Shown here: positions 46,384 through 57,416 of the stretch, in pieces
How the letters are laid out: each line of letters opens with the position of its first letter
Numbering within the stretch: the stretch's first letter is position 1
Source: Meconema thalassinum
Taxonomy: Eukaryota; Arthropoda; Insecta; Orthoptera; Tettigoniidae
DNA: 64,000 nt
Direction of reading: 5' to 3'
NCBI GenBank assembly: GCA_946902985.2
Contig: OX336397.1
Span: 148,793,890-148,857,889 of the forward strand
The notes under the pieces: model-generated
Database searches by the model: none
Told to the model about the DNA's origin: nothing
Seen by the model: the letters and a program-made list of their open reading frames with translations, nothing else
Made by a program: the position numbers and the translations under genes

Positions 46384-46605
46384 TCAATATATACACTGTC
46401 TGTCCCCTAAGTAAATATCAAAAATAAAATAAAAAATAAGCAAAACACAAATAAATAACCATCTGTCTGATGGCATCTTTACCTGTAGGCCACAAGGATA
46501 ACATGCATCAGGCTTAAAAAACAATTTCTCTTCAGATATTCGATTGGTGTTGTTTTTCAAATACACCACCACTCTCAACACTTGCCATAAATTGAGATTG
46601 TCCAC
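46384..46605 (-). CDS. Unassigned small ORF with C-terminal hydrophobic segment
   Basis: The 73-codon frame (starting MDNLNLWQVLRVVVYLKNNT) ends with the hydrophobic run WLFICVLLIFYFIFDIYLG, a possible membrane segment. The family is unknown. It lies nearest to the polymerase in the block, before the inserted element. Confidence 0.35.
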   Translation of the reverse strand: MDNLNLWQVLRVVVYLKNNTNRISEEKLFFKPDACYPCGLQVKMPSDRWLFICVLLIFYFIFDIYLGDRQCIY

Positions 46606-46639
46606 AGTAAAAGCAGTAGATTATTTTTTGTTCTTGCAT

Positions 46640-46950
46640 GAGGTCTATTAAGCCACAACCTAGTGAGGCCTATTAAGCCGCATGCCTAATGAGAGTGGGT
46701 GGTCACTTTGCTGAAACATGAGGCCTATTAAGCCACAACCTAGTGAGGCCTATTAAGCCGCATGCCTACCGAGGGTGGGTGGTTACTTTCCTGAAACATG
46801 AGGCCTATTATGCCACAACCTAGTGAGGCCTATTAACCCGCATGCCTATTGAGGGTGGATGGTCACTTTGCTGAAACATGAGATCTATTACGACGCCACC
46901 TAGTGAGGTGTATTAAGCCAACACCTAGTGAGGCTTATTAATCAACATGA
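46640..46950. repeat. 80-bp tandem repeat, about four copies
   Basis: Units start at 46640, 46720, 46800 and 46880. Each contains two GAGGCCTATTAAGCC-type half-repeats and a GGTGGTCACTTTGCTGAAAC segment. The last unit is partial and diverged. It is noncoding. Confidence 0.9.
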
Positions 46951-47174
46951 ATAGGCTCCTTGTTTGTTTTTTCCTAACCTAACCAAAAAAGCCAACATGT
47001 TTTAAATCTAGCCTGTGCACAGTGAGCCATGCAAACGTTGATCCATGGCTCTCTTTATGCGTTGACAGGCAAATAGCACAAGTCATACAATTTATATACA
47101 ACTATTCACACACATTCGTATATCCTTGCTTACATCCATGTACACGGGTCAAAAAACAAAAATTATAAGATACA

Positions 47175-50100
47175 TAGTCCGGTCTGGATACTCAAACCCG
47201 TGCAGTCTTGGGGGAGGACCTTTTTTATGATTGCAATTTATTCTTGACATCCTAAGGATGAAATTTAGGGAGGGAGTCATTTTTGTAATTTTGGCGTTTG
47301 GCCGCCATTTTGAAAAATGGCGATATTAGAAAATACAAAAATCTCCCAAACTACTCAGACAATTTTCATGTTTAGCCTTATAACTGGTATGTATTTCAGA
47401 TGGTCAACCTCGATGAGTAGTGGATAGCATTCTTGGCTGTCAACGCAGAGAAGAAATTTAGCAGTTAGCGATGGAACAGCGTTAGCTATACCAACGCCTG
47501 AAGTCAAAAGAGCTCTATCCTATCCTGTAGTCCCCAAAACGCTTAGCCACAATGATGTACGCAATAATTCACAGCCAAAGAGTTTGGAATCCAGCGAAGA
47601 AGCACCTGTAGTGCATCGATTAATTGCTCACTCACTTGTGCGTTTGATTCAACTGGGAGAAAATGTACCGTCATATACTGGTTATCATTGTAACCTTTAA
47701 AGCCATATTGAAAAGTGGGAAACATATAATGTCAAATCTTACTCACAGCCACCAAGCAAAGAGGTTGTCAAAGATGTGTTGGATTGGTGTCAGAGAGTTG
47801 CGGAACACAAGAAAATGCCAGTAATTCAACTTGTTGGTGATCAAGCAGTTTATTAATATATTGAAGGATATCAGTGTGAGGAAGAGAATAGGTGGTCTCT
47901 CGTAAAGGGCGTATTAGGTGGATTTCACACAGAGATCTCATACCTTAATGCTCTAGGAAAAAGATTCGCAGGAAGTGGTATTGAGGAGCTAGCTGTTGCT
48001 ACAGGTGTTGTTGCTGCAGACAGTGAAAAGCAAGCATTATCTGGAAAACACTTCAACATGGCAATGCGTCTGCACAAATTGATAGCAGAAGCTTTACTAC
48101 GCATGCTGATTCAAAGATGTGTTGAGAATAACCCAGATCTACTTAACGGTTTTGAATATGTAGTGGACATCACAACAGAACAAGAAAGTAAAAACTTCGT
48201 TGCATCAGATTCATTTAACAAATTTCCGCATGGGACGTTTCGAGATATCTTCGAGTCCGACTCAGATATGGCAAAATTTTGGCTCTCTTACATCATCGAG
48301 GTGGAAGTCATGTTTCAGCATTACCATTGTCTGGGGAGTGGAGTATGTTTTGATGAATACTTAGATGGTTGTCGCAGAATGCTTCCCCTTCTAGCATCAT
48401 ATGGTGATAGGGTAATATAAATTATCTACGCTACCTCTCTCTCTACTACTGGCAAATGTCCACCTTGACAAAGGAAGAAAGGATACATATGTCCTCAATA
48501 TACTCATTCTCGATGACAGGCAACAGTTTCAGCAAATAGTCTCCCGATCAGGTTATTGAAATGACCATGAACAAACAGTCGAAGAAACGAAGAAGTGGTG
48601 GCTGGGTTGAATTCTCCAAGAATCTTCCCATGATTGCTGTTAACATACTAAGCAGACCTGCTGTGTTGTACTTAAGGGAGCAATTACAACAAATCATAAA
48701 TTTAAAGAATCCTCTCTACCGCCACCCAGAAGTGGGTCCATCAAGGATTAAGAAAGACTTGCAAGTAATTCATGAAGTAAAACTTGCCCTGGACTAGTGG
48801 GATACGGACCCATGGAACATAAGCCAACCAAATCTTTGCTCACTCTGCACTGGACAGCCAGCGACGGAGGAAGTAGTCATGAGCCTGCACACAGTAGCAA
48901 TATTGGACAGACTTTCTTCTGGAACTAGATCTCTGCACGATTCTATCAGCAAAAGAAAAAGCAAAACATTTGCCACACAGACAGTGTGCATTTCAAGGAG
49001 CAATCAAGATGTAAGGATATTGGTAGACCACACTGCAACGAAGCAAGTTATCAATCTCTTAACGAGTGGAGAAACTCCTACCATGACTCTACTGGATATC
49101 ATGCAATATAGAATAACAACAGTGAGCCTATCTCTTTTTACAGCTGACTGTTTGTTCCATAAACCAGTCAAGTCAAAATTCAGGACATTGTTGACTCTTC
49201 AACCTGTAATGCCGCCACCACATTACCATGCCATCATAGATGTTGGAATGGCATGGAACAAGATGCCAGCGTGCAAGACTTGGAATGATTATGCCTTCTA
49301 CCTCTACAAATACATACTAAATCGCCATTCTCAAGCAGTAGCTTTTCACCTAATCAATGATATTTACAATGAAGAAACAATGATTGAAAGTACGAAATAT
49401 GAGCAAAAACGTCGTATGCAGTCGTATGGGTTCGTCCCAAACGTTTACCCAGTTGCTGACCAGCAAATGCCTACAGGGAATGCCTGGTATTCATTTCTGT
49501 CGAAGCCTGGAAACAAACAGAGGCTGCAAAATTTCCTTCTGAATGTGTGGCAATCCTACGAGCATAATGCTGACTGGTATTATACCATGGATCTTTCCTG
49601 CTTTGATCTCACATCTGGCGAATGCGACCCTCGATTCAAAGCACCATGATCATCTGAAGCCGATACCAGGGCGTTTTTCCAAGCTGCACGGTTAGGCGGT
49701 TCTGATTCAATTGTTTTTGATTTCGAGGACACAGATGTATGGGTTATTGCTTCATACATCAGTCACCTAACTGAACAGGATATATAGATGTACAAGAAGA
49801 AATCCGGAAATGGTACAGAATTCTACAACTGTCACTCACTGTTCTCAGAACAAGACAAAGCCTGTGCTGCTCTTGGAGTCTACACATTCATCGGTTGTGA
49901 CACAATAGAAGGTTTCTTCGGCTTGGAGAAGGTCAAAGCAATGAAGCGCATTCTTCAGCTAATTAATATGACACACCTACAGATAATACAGCAACTTTGA
50001 GTTAATGACGAACTATCCGATGAGCTGTTCCTTCAACTGCAGTTGTTCACAATTAGGATCATCTACAATGACCCAGTGAGCAAAAGATTGTGCAAAGCCC

Positions 50101-50934
50101 GAGCACGTAAATGGCGGCAGTTGCGATGTTACGATTCTGCCAGATAGCCTCCCGACGAAGACTCATTTAGACAACACTGTCTTCGAAGTCACTTGCAAGC
50201 TTATGAATATAAGAATGCAAGGCTTGCAAAATGGCTGCTCCCGACTAACTTTGGATGGGAACAGCTCCAAGATGGATTTCGACCCATCACGCACACAATA
50301 CCCTCACTTTCAAGTGGAGTCCAATTTTCTCAAACCAAACAAACCTTTGCAGAGGAATTTGTCGAACAAATATGAGAAGATGTCAATTCACCTGTTCATG
50401 ATTCATCCATAGAATACAGCGACACAGAGGAGGAGTTCAGTTATTGACATAAGGATATGTGTTGTGGCTTTCACACGTTCAACAGACATAAAATTAATGA
50501 TGCACAAAAATTTCAAAACATTCCAATTGACACTACTACAGATACGTCTGTCCTTTGAAGGCAATATACTAATGACATTATCTGTATTTGATATTCAGTA
50601 ATATTACACCAAAAGTATACATCCATAAAGAAAAACATAACAAAAATGCAAAATTGTTTCCTTTTCCCTTTCAGATTGGAACCAGTCACATTGTAAAATA
50701 TATAGAACGACTAAATACCTATCGAGAGGTATCTTATCCATGAAAATTGTCCAAGTAGATTTTTCTATTTTCTTATTTCATGAAGACTGGTCGCCATTTT
50801 CCAATATGGCGGCCAAACGCCAAAATTACAGAAATGACTCCCAAGCTAAATTTCATCCTTAGCAAGTCAGAAATGAATTGCAATAATAAGGTTCCCCCAA
50901 AAATCACACGGGTTTGAGTATCCTGACCGGACTA
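47175..50934 (+). mobile_element. 3.76-kb DNA transposon with about 145-bp inverted repeats, family unassigned
   Basis: The left end (TAGTCCGGTCTGGATACTCA) and the reverse complement of the right end (TAGTCCGGTCAGGATACTCA) match, and similarity continues inward for about 145 bp with roughly one mismatch per six bases, ending in a CCGCCAT-type palindrome. ACA flanks both sides, so a 3-bp target duplication is possible. A TA duplication read inside the ends is the alternative. The element sits in the Polinton-like relic between the accessory block and the polymerase. It encodes one long, decayed protein on the plus strand. Confidence 0.8.
47499..50450 (+). pseudogene. Long protein of the inverted-repeat element, disrupted
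   Basis: The reading region of about 950 codons is open in long pieces, with a frameshift near 48420-48560 and several stops. Segments include VLDWCQRVAEHKKMPVIQLV, FRDIFESDSDMAKFWLSYII, FEDTDVWVIASYISHL and GVYTFIGCDTIEGFFGLEKV. The last two match a family of large uncharacterised proteins abundant in cnidarian, mollusc and insect genomes, with a D(T)DVxVIA block followed by an FTGCDT-like block. Both blocks hold acidic residues and could form a nuclease site, which is inference. I cannot assign it to a named transposase superfamily. Its location between long inverted repeats suggests it is the transposase. Confidence 0.65.
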
Positions 50935-51036
50935 ACACTACAATTTTTTATTTTTATTTCAAGGCTCGAGATGGCATCACACACGTTATAGCAACCAAAC
51001 ACACGCCGTGTTGTACAACAACAATAGCAACAACCA

Positions 51037-52276
51037 TTACTGGTTGTAACCAAATGGGACGCTTGTCATCATATCCTGACACCACTGTCTTTTGTCGTCC
51101 AACAAAGCAAGTGCTTGTTTTCGCTGTTTCATTAAAAATAAATTATGACCTTTTGAAAGAATCCTAAACTGACTATGTGTCATGGCTGTGTGGGTCATAA
51201 GGACATGTAAATAATCATCCCAGAGGCGTTTAACCACATGCTGGCTAATCCCTTTGGCTCGCGTGGATTCACATCGATCCCCCCTGCCGAAAACTATATA
51301 TTTTCGGAGCAAGCCCAACAAACTCAGTCATCATGGGTCTGAACATTCATCTTTCTTTAAACCAATTTCTTTTTTGTTCAGACGGGGGATATCGAACACG
51401 TTCTTATCCCTAAACGATGACGTGTCAAACCATTTTGGATTTTGTTTGATTACGACGTACGGGTTACAGTCACGGATATGGTAAATGAAACTATCCGTGT
51501 AAGTATATAAAAAGGAAATGCTACCAAATCGCTGCATTGCAAAACCATAATGAAATTTATACATGTGCAATTTTGAAAAATATGAAATGACTTGCCCTAA
51601 GTAGATAGGTTTATTCATGACCACTTTAGTTTTGGCAAGTTCAATAGTCAGTAGATCATGATCAATAATGTTCAAAGATTTGAAATTTGGTTTTGCAATA
51701 TATTTTTGAGCTCCCCATCCGCTATGCCATGTGTTGACCAATTTACTGTCCCGATACTACCGTACATTTTCCAAACTCTTGCCATAAATACAATTATTCA
51801 TCAGTTTAAAAAAATATTTGAAATGGCTGAGTGGCACTTTGTCTATAACTGGTATTCAAATCCATGGACGGTTTCAACCACCGTTTCCGACAGAAAGAGA
51901 TACCTCTATGGATTTTTTTGAGGGTTAAGCCCTGGGCTAAACATTCTACCAGCATGTCAATATGCAACACATAGTGATTTTTGTCATATAAGGTGCCCAT
52001 CAATTTTTTATGATTGCCCTTACTATCGGGCGGCACCATTTTCTCTATGCAAAAGGGGAAATCACCATGTCTCTGTCTAAGATCGGGGGGATAAACTAAG
52101 TCGATTTCAAGGACATATCCTACGTCCTGTTTCTCGCTTGCGCTATGCACATTAAAATCTTTAATTTCGTCCTCAGACAGCCAGACAAAGTGTCGTGTAT
52201 CGCGTATCGTGTGCCTATCTGGAGATTTCTGAATTAATCGAAGAGTACTTCGCATCACAGAGCACAATGAATGCAT
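51037..52276 (-). pseudogene. Protein-primed family B DNA polymerase, C-terminal half, disrupted
   Basis: The minus strand encodes, in three frames, GYVLEIDLVYPPDLRQRHGD with KLMGTLYDKNHYVLHIDMLV and KKIHRGISFCRKRWLKPSMD (51806-52276), then the palm region with YTYTDSFIY (51331-51741), then the thumb end KGISQHVVKRLWDDYLHVLM (51037-51321). This is the pattern of the Polinton-type pPolB. In the palm catalytic motif the first Asp is replaced by Tyr (YTDS). The exonuclease domain and N-terminus are missing beyond 52276. The gene is therefore dead by truncation, frameshifts and an active-site change. The C-terminus ends at a TAA in a normal position. Confidence 0.85.
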
Positions 52277-52362
52277 GTTGTTGTATAGAAAACATCACTT
52301 TGCATAACAAAGCACAATGAATGCATGATGGTATATAGAAAACATCACTTTAAGGCAATATA
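52261..52362. repeat. 50-bp tandem duplication at the polymerase break
   Basis: AGCACAATGAATGCATG with TATAGAAAACATCACTTT occurs twice, 50 bp apart, at the point where polymerase similarity stops. It may mark a small duplication linked to the rearrangement. Confidence 0.7.
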
Positions 52363-54542
52363 TAAAATATAAAATTGCCCCGAGACTGCACTATATGTTA
52401 GTTCAATTGAACTAGCATTTCACAAACTTACGACACCGGTGATATTGACAGCTTATTCCAACATTCCCGACATCAGCGTTTTCATCAGGGAGACAAGGCT
52501 GTGCCTGCCGAAGTCACTTTTTTACTTACCTAGCGGCACGTACAGGGGGGATTTAAATTGATGACCCTGTACTATATAAAGCAGAATGTTTGTGAGTTTT
52601 TTCCTTACATAATTTTCAATACTTCCACCTACCTTTACCAGGTTTTTGAACTGTAATTCTTTAGGATATTGCGGACATAACTGACTCGTCACCATTGGGA
52701 TACACCACCACCTTGGAACAGTAGTGCGGCTCGAGGGATGTAACAGTTGCACCCAGTATCAGGAGGAAGCGAGTATAATTTGACAATGCAAAACCACGGC
52801 AACAATATTGCCACATCACTTGTGTATTGTCACCAGTCAAGAGTCGCAATACAGTGAGTGTGCAGGTGTTTCTGTGTCAACAACTTTCACTCAGACTTCT
52901 TCCATCTTGAAAGATAATCATCAATAATAGGTCTATTGCACAGCAGATAAATTTGTATTATACTCTGATTTACAAAAGATGGTCGGTGAAAGCTGTCATC
53001 CGCTTGAACGGTGAGGTGAGGAGTGGAGATGAGAGGGGAAACGGTCTCTATAGCAACAGCCAGCAATGTTGCAATGCATGCCGACACAGCACTGAGCACA
53101 TGGTTTGACTCAGTGTTCTACTGTGCCTTCACTTGTCACGGTCATTGGACCGCCAGGCAGGGGGGCTAACTTCCCCAGTATTTGTGTCTTCCTGCAAGCC
53201 TATTGGAATGTTATGAGTCATGATCTGCCTCAGTGGCAACGCAGCATTTCCCCACGTGCTAGCTTCGACAGCTGTCAGCGACCATTATTGGTAATTCAGG
53301 GTATAGCTGTAGAGTGTCTTCTCTCTGTGTTGTATACATCAAATGAAATAACGCTGACAAACATACACAGGTAGCATGGCTTCGGCGTGCAAGTTAATTT
53401 TTTATTTCACTATGTGAATGTACTCGGCATTGACTCAAGATCGATTTATAAAATACATTACGTGTAATTATGCCAATATTACGTCCGAAGTGTAGACCTG
53501 TGTATTCAAATCGGGTGATTTACAACAATACAATATACAGGGTAGAGTAAATAATAATTATTATTATTTAGCGTATGGCACATTAAAACATAAAATTATC
53601 ACATACACGAAATTTGAAACAAATTCCAGCTATTAAAGTACAACTATCTACATAAATCTGTATACAAATATTCTATTTCATTTTGTAGTACTTGACATTT
53701 CGTTCTACTTATGCCTTCTGTGGTTCTTAGCTGGAAAACCCTGAGAAGGGCTATTTGTATTCACGTTTTGTGACATCAAGCAATATTTTGAGCCAGGAGA
53801 TCACTGGGATTGTCTGGCTGCCAAAACTCCTTGGTGTCGATGTTTCCCACGGAGTGACCGATCTTTAGCACCACTCAGGGGGCACATGTAGCTTAAGGAA
53901 TGCTATGGACGCGAACAGTCTTTGTCCCCCATAGTTAATAATACTAATTATTGAATTACAGCGCACAAATTGTTTATAATGTTGATTACAAAATTGAATT
54001 ATCACACGTACTGTCACCTCTCACTTTCACAAAAGATCACAATGGATGATCCCAATTTTTTACATGTGATTATGTGGTACCGGCAGCATTGCACACCGCA
54101 CCATTTACATACACAGGAGTCGTCTGGGTCATGGAAGTACTCGGTGTTACACAGTTTATGGTGGTACCCATGTACCGCAGGTCAAGTTAGTGTCTGTTCA
54201 CGTCCTGTTCATCATGGCCTCCGTTGTGTAAAACTCGAGCCCGATTTCTTCCCTCTTCTCCACTCAGTCCTGCATTAGTTTTTTGAATGGTAACCCTCAA
54301 TGAAGAAGGTCTCCTTGGCTAGTTCATACGCTAGTCTAGATTTTGCGTATTTCGATACTTCCATCGTAGCTTTCAGGAAGTGTGACTTGGCTGCTTCTAG
54401 TGTTCTCAGGTCTATCAGGGTCAGTTTCTCCCAGATGATTTCTAGTCTGTATGCGTATTATGTTATGCTAATTTAAATAATAAACTGGATGCATGGGACA
54501 AGCTGTGAAAGGAATGTGGGTTGAAAATAAGTCAAAGTATTT
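52363..54542. other. Weakly characterised DNA
   Basis: The minus strand holds two overlapping frames (52522-52849) with KVVVYPNGDESVMSAIS and YPKELQFKNLVKVGGSIENY, followed by CTAGGTAAGT, a possible splice donor. This could be a fragment of a host or element gene that I do not recognise. The plus-strand frame at 53105-53374 has no recognised family. The rest shows no clear structure. Confidence 0.3.
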
Positions 54543-54985
54543 TATTTATTTATCTATTTATTTATCGTATGGCTTTTAGTGCCGGGAGTGTCTGATGACA
54601 TGTTCGGCTCGCCAGAGGCTGTAGCTGCTTCAAGCGGACACCCCTAGGGTGAGCTACAAGTTCCGTTCAATTTCAAGTAGTTCCAACTTTCGCTACCAGA
54701 TGTCAATGGTACCTAGTGGTGAACGTTGGAACTTTGATAGAGCGTTACAATAAAATCTAACCTAGAAATTTAGCTCCACACAAGTTTAGCCTGTGGAAGG
54801 ATCGTTTACATGCCATAAATCTATGACATGGGACCGCTGGCCTTACTTCCCCTCCGAAGAAAGGAATACTGAAGGATTTTAATGCTCTTAAAAATCCGAT
54901 GACTTCGGTCGGGTTTGAACCCGATAACTTGGGCACAGCAGTTCAGCATGCTACCGACTACGCCACTGAAGCCGCTAAGTCAAAG
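54543..54985 (-). repeat. SINE-like repeat, antisense
   Basis: On the minus strand a tRNA-like head (GGCTTCAGTGGCGTAGTCGG and TATCGGGTTCAAACCCGACC) is followed by about 350 bp of body, ending AAAAGCCATACGATAAATAA. Head and tail are well formed. The target duplication was not resolved. Confidence 0.6.
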
Positions 54986-55520
54986 TAAGACAGTGGTGAT
55001 GACAACAGGACTGTCTAATGCAACCATTTATTTGAATAATCAGCCTCTACAAATTGTTGAGCAATTTAAATACCTTGGTAGCACACTGAGTAGGGATAAC
55101 AACAGCAACAGTGAACTAGTATTGCAGCCACCATCAATGCACAAGTTAGAACACTACTGTGGGATAATAAAGTTCCCAGGAAGTGTAAACATATACTGTT
55201 TAAGACACACTACACCCCAATTCCAACTTACGGAGTAGAAACATGCACCCTGTTGTAACGATTTTAAATGCCCCAAGTTCTGGTAGCGACAAATGTAATA
55301 TTTTTTACTACTTGGGCGGACTATTCGCCAGAAAATCCTGCTGCTAAGTGTGATGTATGTTGGGCGCCAAGCTGGATACACTGTGTTCCAAGCTAAATTT
55401 ATATATTTTATATCAACCCCTAGCGTGAGTAGAACATATGAGAAACTCTTAATAACCAGGCCGTGGGATGATTTAATCATCAACCGAGACAACATTTGAG
55501 TGTGGAGAAGGATGAGGTAT
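54980..55520 (+). pseudogene. RTE-like LINE reverse transcriptase fragment
   Basis: The plus-strand frame SKTVVMTTGLSNATIYLNNQ then IVEQFKYLGSTLSRDN is the thumb region of a non-LTR reverse transcriptase. A further piece (KHILFKTHYTPIPTYGVETC) follows in another frame. It is a short, decayed remnant that abuts the SINE. Confidence 0.65.
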
Positions 55521-55739
55521 TATAACTATTGCTACCTACTGAAATTAAAGAATCTACTTTGTAATACTTGAATTTAATACACTTAGAAAATATGACATCA
55601 TCCTGAATAAAATTTACACAGTTAACGGAGCATACAACTTTAACCACTGCCACGAACAAAATGACTTAATACGCCGGACGGGAGAATAACATGAATTTAA
55701 CTTATTTCCAAATTTATGCTTAATGACTTTATACAGGCC

Positions 55740-56009
55740 CTATCGAAATAAAACAGAGAGTGTGTGTCGGAGATCACTTATGCTTACCAACGGAAACATT
55801 GTCTCCACGTGGTTGGAGACTCGTAGCGTCTGGAGTTCAGCGTTGGTGTAGATGGTGTCCTCTTCTTCCTCGTACATAAAATGATAGTTACAACTCGTGG
55901 TGGAGTATACTCCATGAACCACGACACGCCGTCTGGCTAAACACTCCAAGACGCGTGGAATCCATGACCTGATATGGTCAGCGGAGTTGGCGTTAATAAA
56001 TTGTCCCAC
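55740..56009 (-). other. Candidate coding exon, unassigned
   Basis: The minus strand is open for 89 codons (starting MGQFINANSADHIRSWIPRV). It includes an acidic run YEEEEDTIYTNAELQTLRVS and SNHVETMFPLV, where the sequence TTGGTAAGC could be a splice donor. An AG before TCCCAAGTGGG could be the acceptor. No family is recognised and the frame may be chance. The neighbouring sequence has similar ORFs on both strands, which weakens the case. Confidence 0.2.
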
Positions 56010-56689
56010 TTGGGACTAACGAACAGAGTACGAGCTACTTGCTCCAAGCGTAATTTTTTAATGAATGTCTTCCTCCTCAGCGCGCACACAATATGCTTCA
56101 AGCTACTCCCTCCAGAGTCTAGCGGCTTCACATCGCGGCACCCTGCTTCGACCAATCCGCGTGCGTCACGTATATCGCCATGCTCCTCCCAAAATTGCTT
56201 CCTCTTGTTTGATTGGCTTGTCACCTTACTTGGCTCTACTCGGCAGACTACTTCCCCGTATTTATGTTTTCCGTTTTACCGGCCAAGACGAAAGTCTGAC
56301 ACGTTTTCTTGCTTTGAAGTGTTCCCTCTCGGATTTCGTAATTCCTTTGTACTTCAATCTAATCTTGTATTGAAATACCCCGTGAGTCACACACAACTCT
56401 CTTATCCCTAATGAATAAAATCCCGTCTTTACGTATGAAATGATTTGCCGTGCAATTTTATATATTGGAATCATCCAATATAGATACGGATTTCTACAAG
56501 TAGAAATCCTATCTGTACTCTTCCACATTTAAAAACTCCGAAAAATGACGTCGTAAATATTATTAATAATAATAATAATATGAAATTGAATAAACTGAAA
56601 TAATATAACTTGGCCGAATTATTGCCGCGTTTAACAAATATGAAATAGTTCAACTAACTTGTGTTAGTGGCATAAAACCCCCTAGAAAA

Positions 56690-57310
56690 ACATATTACAC
56701 TGTCTAGAAGAGAAGAAAGTAGGATTCAGGCATCCGAAATGAAGTTTATACGAACAATGCTTCCAAGGACAAGGAGATAAAAAGTAAGAAATGAGATGAA
56801 CAGGACAGAGGCTGGCATAGATATCAGTGCTAAGATGGTACTGTATGGGCATCTTCAAAGAATGGGAGACAAGAGGACACCAAAAGCTTACTTCAACAAG
56901 ATTATCCCAGGAAAAAGACAAGTAGGCTAAGTTGGTAAGGTCATGTACAGCGGATGGAAGGAACAAGAATTGCTAAAAAGCGCACCGAAATGGTTGTGAT
57001 TGGGAAAAGAACTGTTGGAAGACCAACGAGGAGATGGATCGATGTGGTTAAGAAGGACATCGCCGTAAGTGGTCTTAAGTGGGATAGAATCCAAGAGGAG
57101 AAGCTTTATAAGGAAGGTGGTAGAGGCTCGCCACCAGCACCTGGGAAACTGTATCTGTCTGCTTTATGATGATGAGGAAGACTAAAGAAGAAATGGATGG
57201 ACCAAATCACGGATGATCTTGAAGACAAAGGACTAGACTGAAGAAGGACTCATGAAGACCAACTATTCATGGACAGAAAGAGATGGCGAGGACTCATTAA
57301 CAGTGCATAA
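56690..57310 (+). pseudogene. LINE 3' ends, two successive fragments
   Basis: Two blocks carry the C-terminal tail of RTE-like LINE proteins. The first has RIQASEMKFIRTMLPRTRR and MVLYGHLQRMGDKRTPKAYF. The second has GKRTVGRPTRRWIDVVKKDI and WDRIQEEKLYKE. The second ends near an ATA/ATT repeat at about 57308. The repeated tail suggests two insertions or a tandem template switch. Confidence 0.55.
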
Positions 57311-57416
57311 TAATAATAATTATAAATAATAATATTGGTCTGGATATGTGTAACAGGCCTCACCACCTGGATGAATGCCACTGTAGGCTTGGTATTAGGA
57401 TACATTAGGATAATAA

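Larger units (their letters stand above)
36440..52276. mobile_element. Polinton/Maverick- or adintovirus-like element, degraded
   Basis: Forward genes resemble, in order, a fibre-like protein, a basic hydrophobic peptide, a capsid-maturation protease, a minor (penton-like) capsid protein, a major capsid protein, a BIR protein and a phospholipase A2. The minus strand carries small unassigned genes and a protein-primed family B polymerase. This combination defines Polinton/Maverick elements and their adintovirus relatives. I found no retroviral-type integrase, no packaging ATPase and no terminal inverted repeats, so the boundaries are approximate. The left edge is set where the duplicated segment ends and the right edge where polymerase similarity ends. 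A second element has inserted at 47.2-50.9 kb. Nearly all genes are broken. Confidence 0.8.

Noticed and set aside
56065..56411. Serine/leucine-rich plus-strand ORFs as genes
   Set aside because: They overlap open frames on the opposite strand, have no family resemblance and lack a credible start context.
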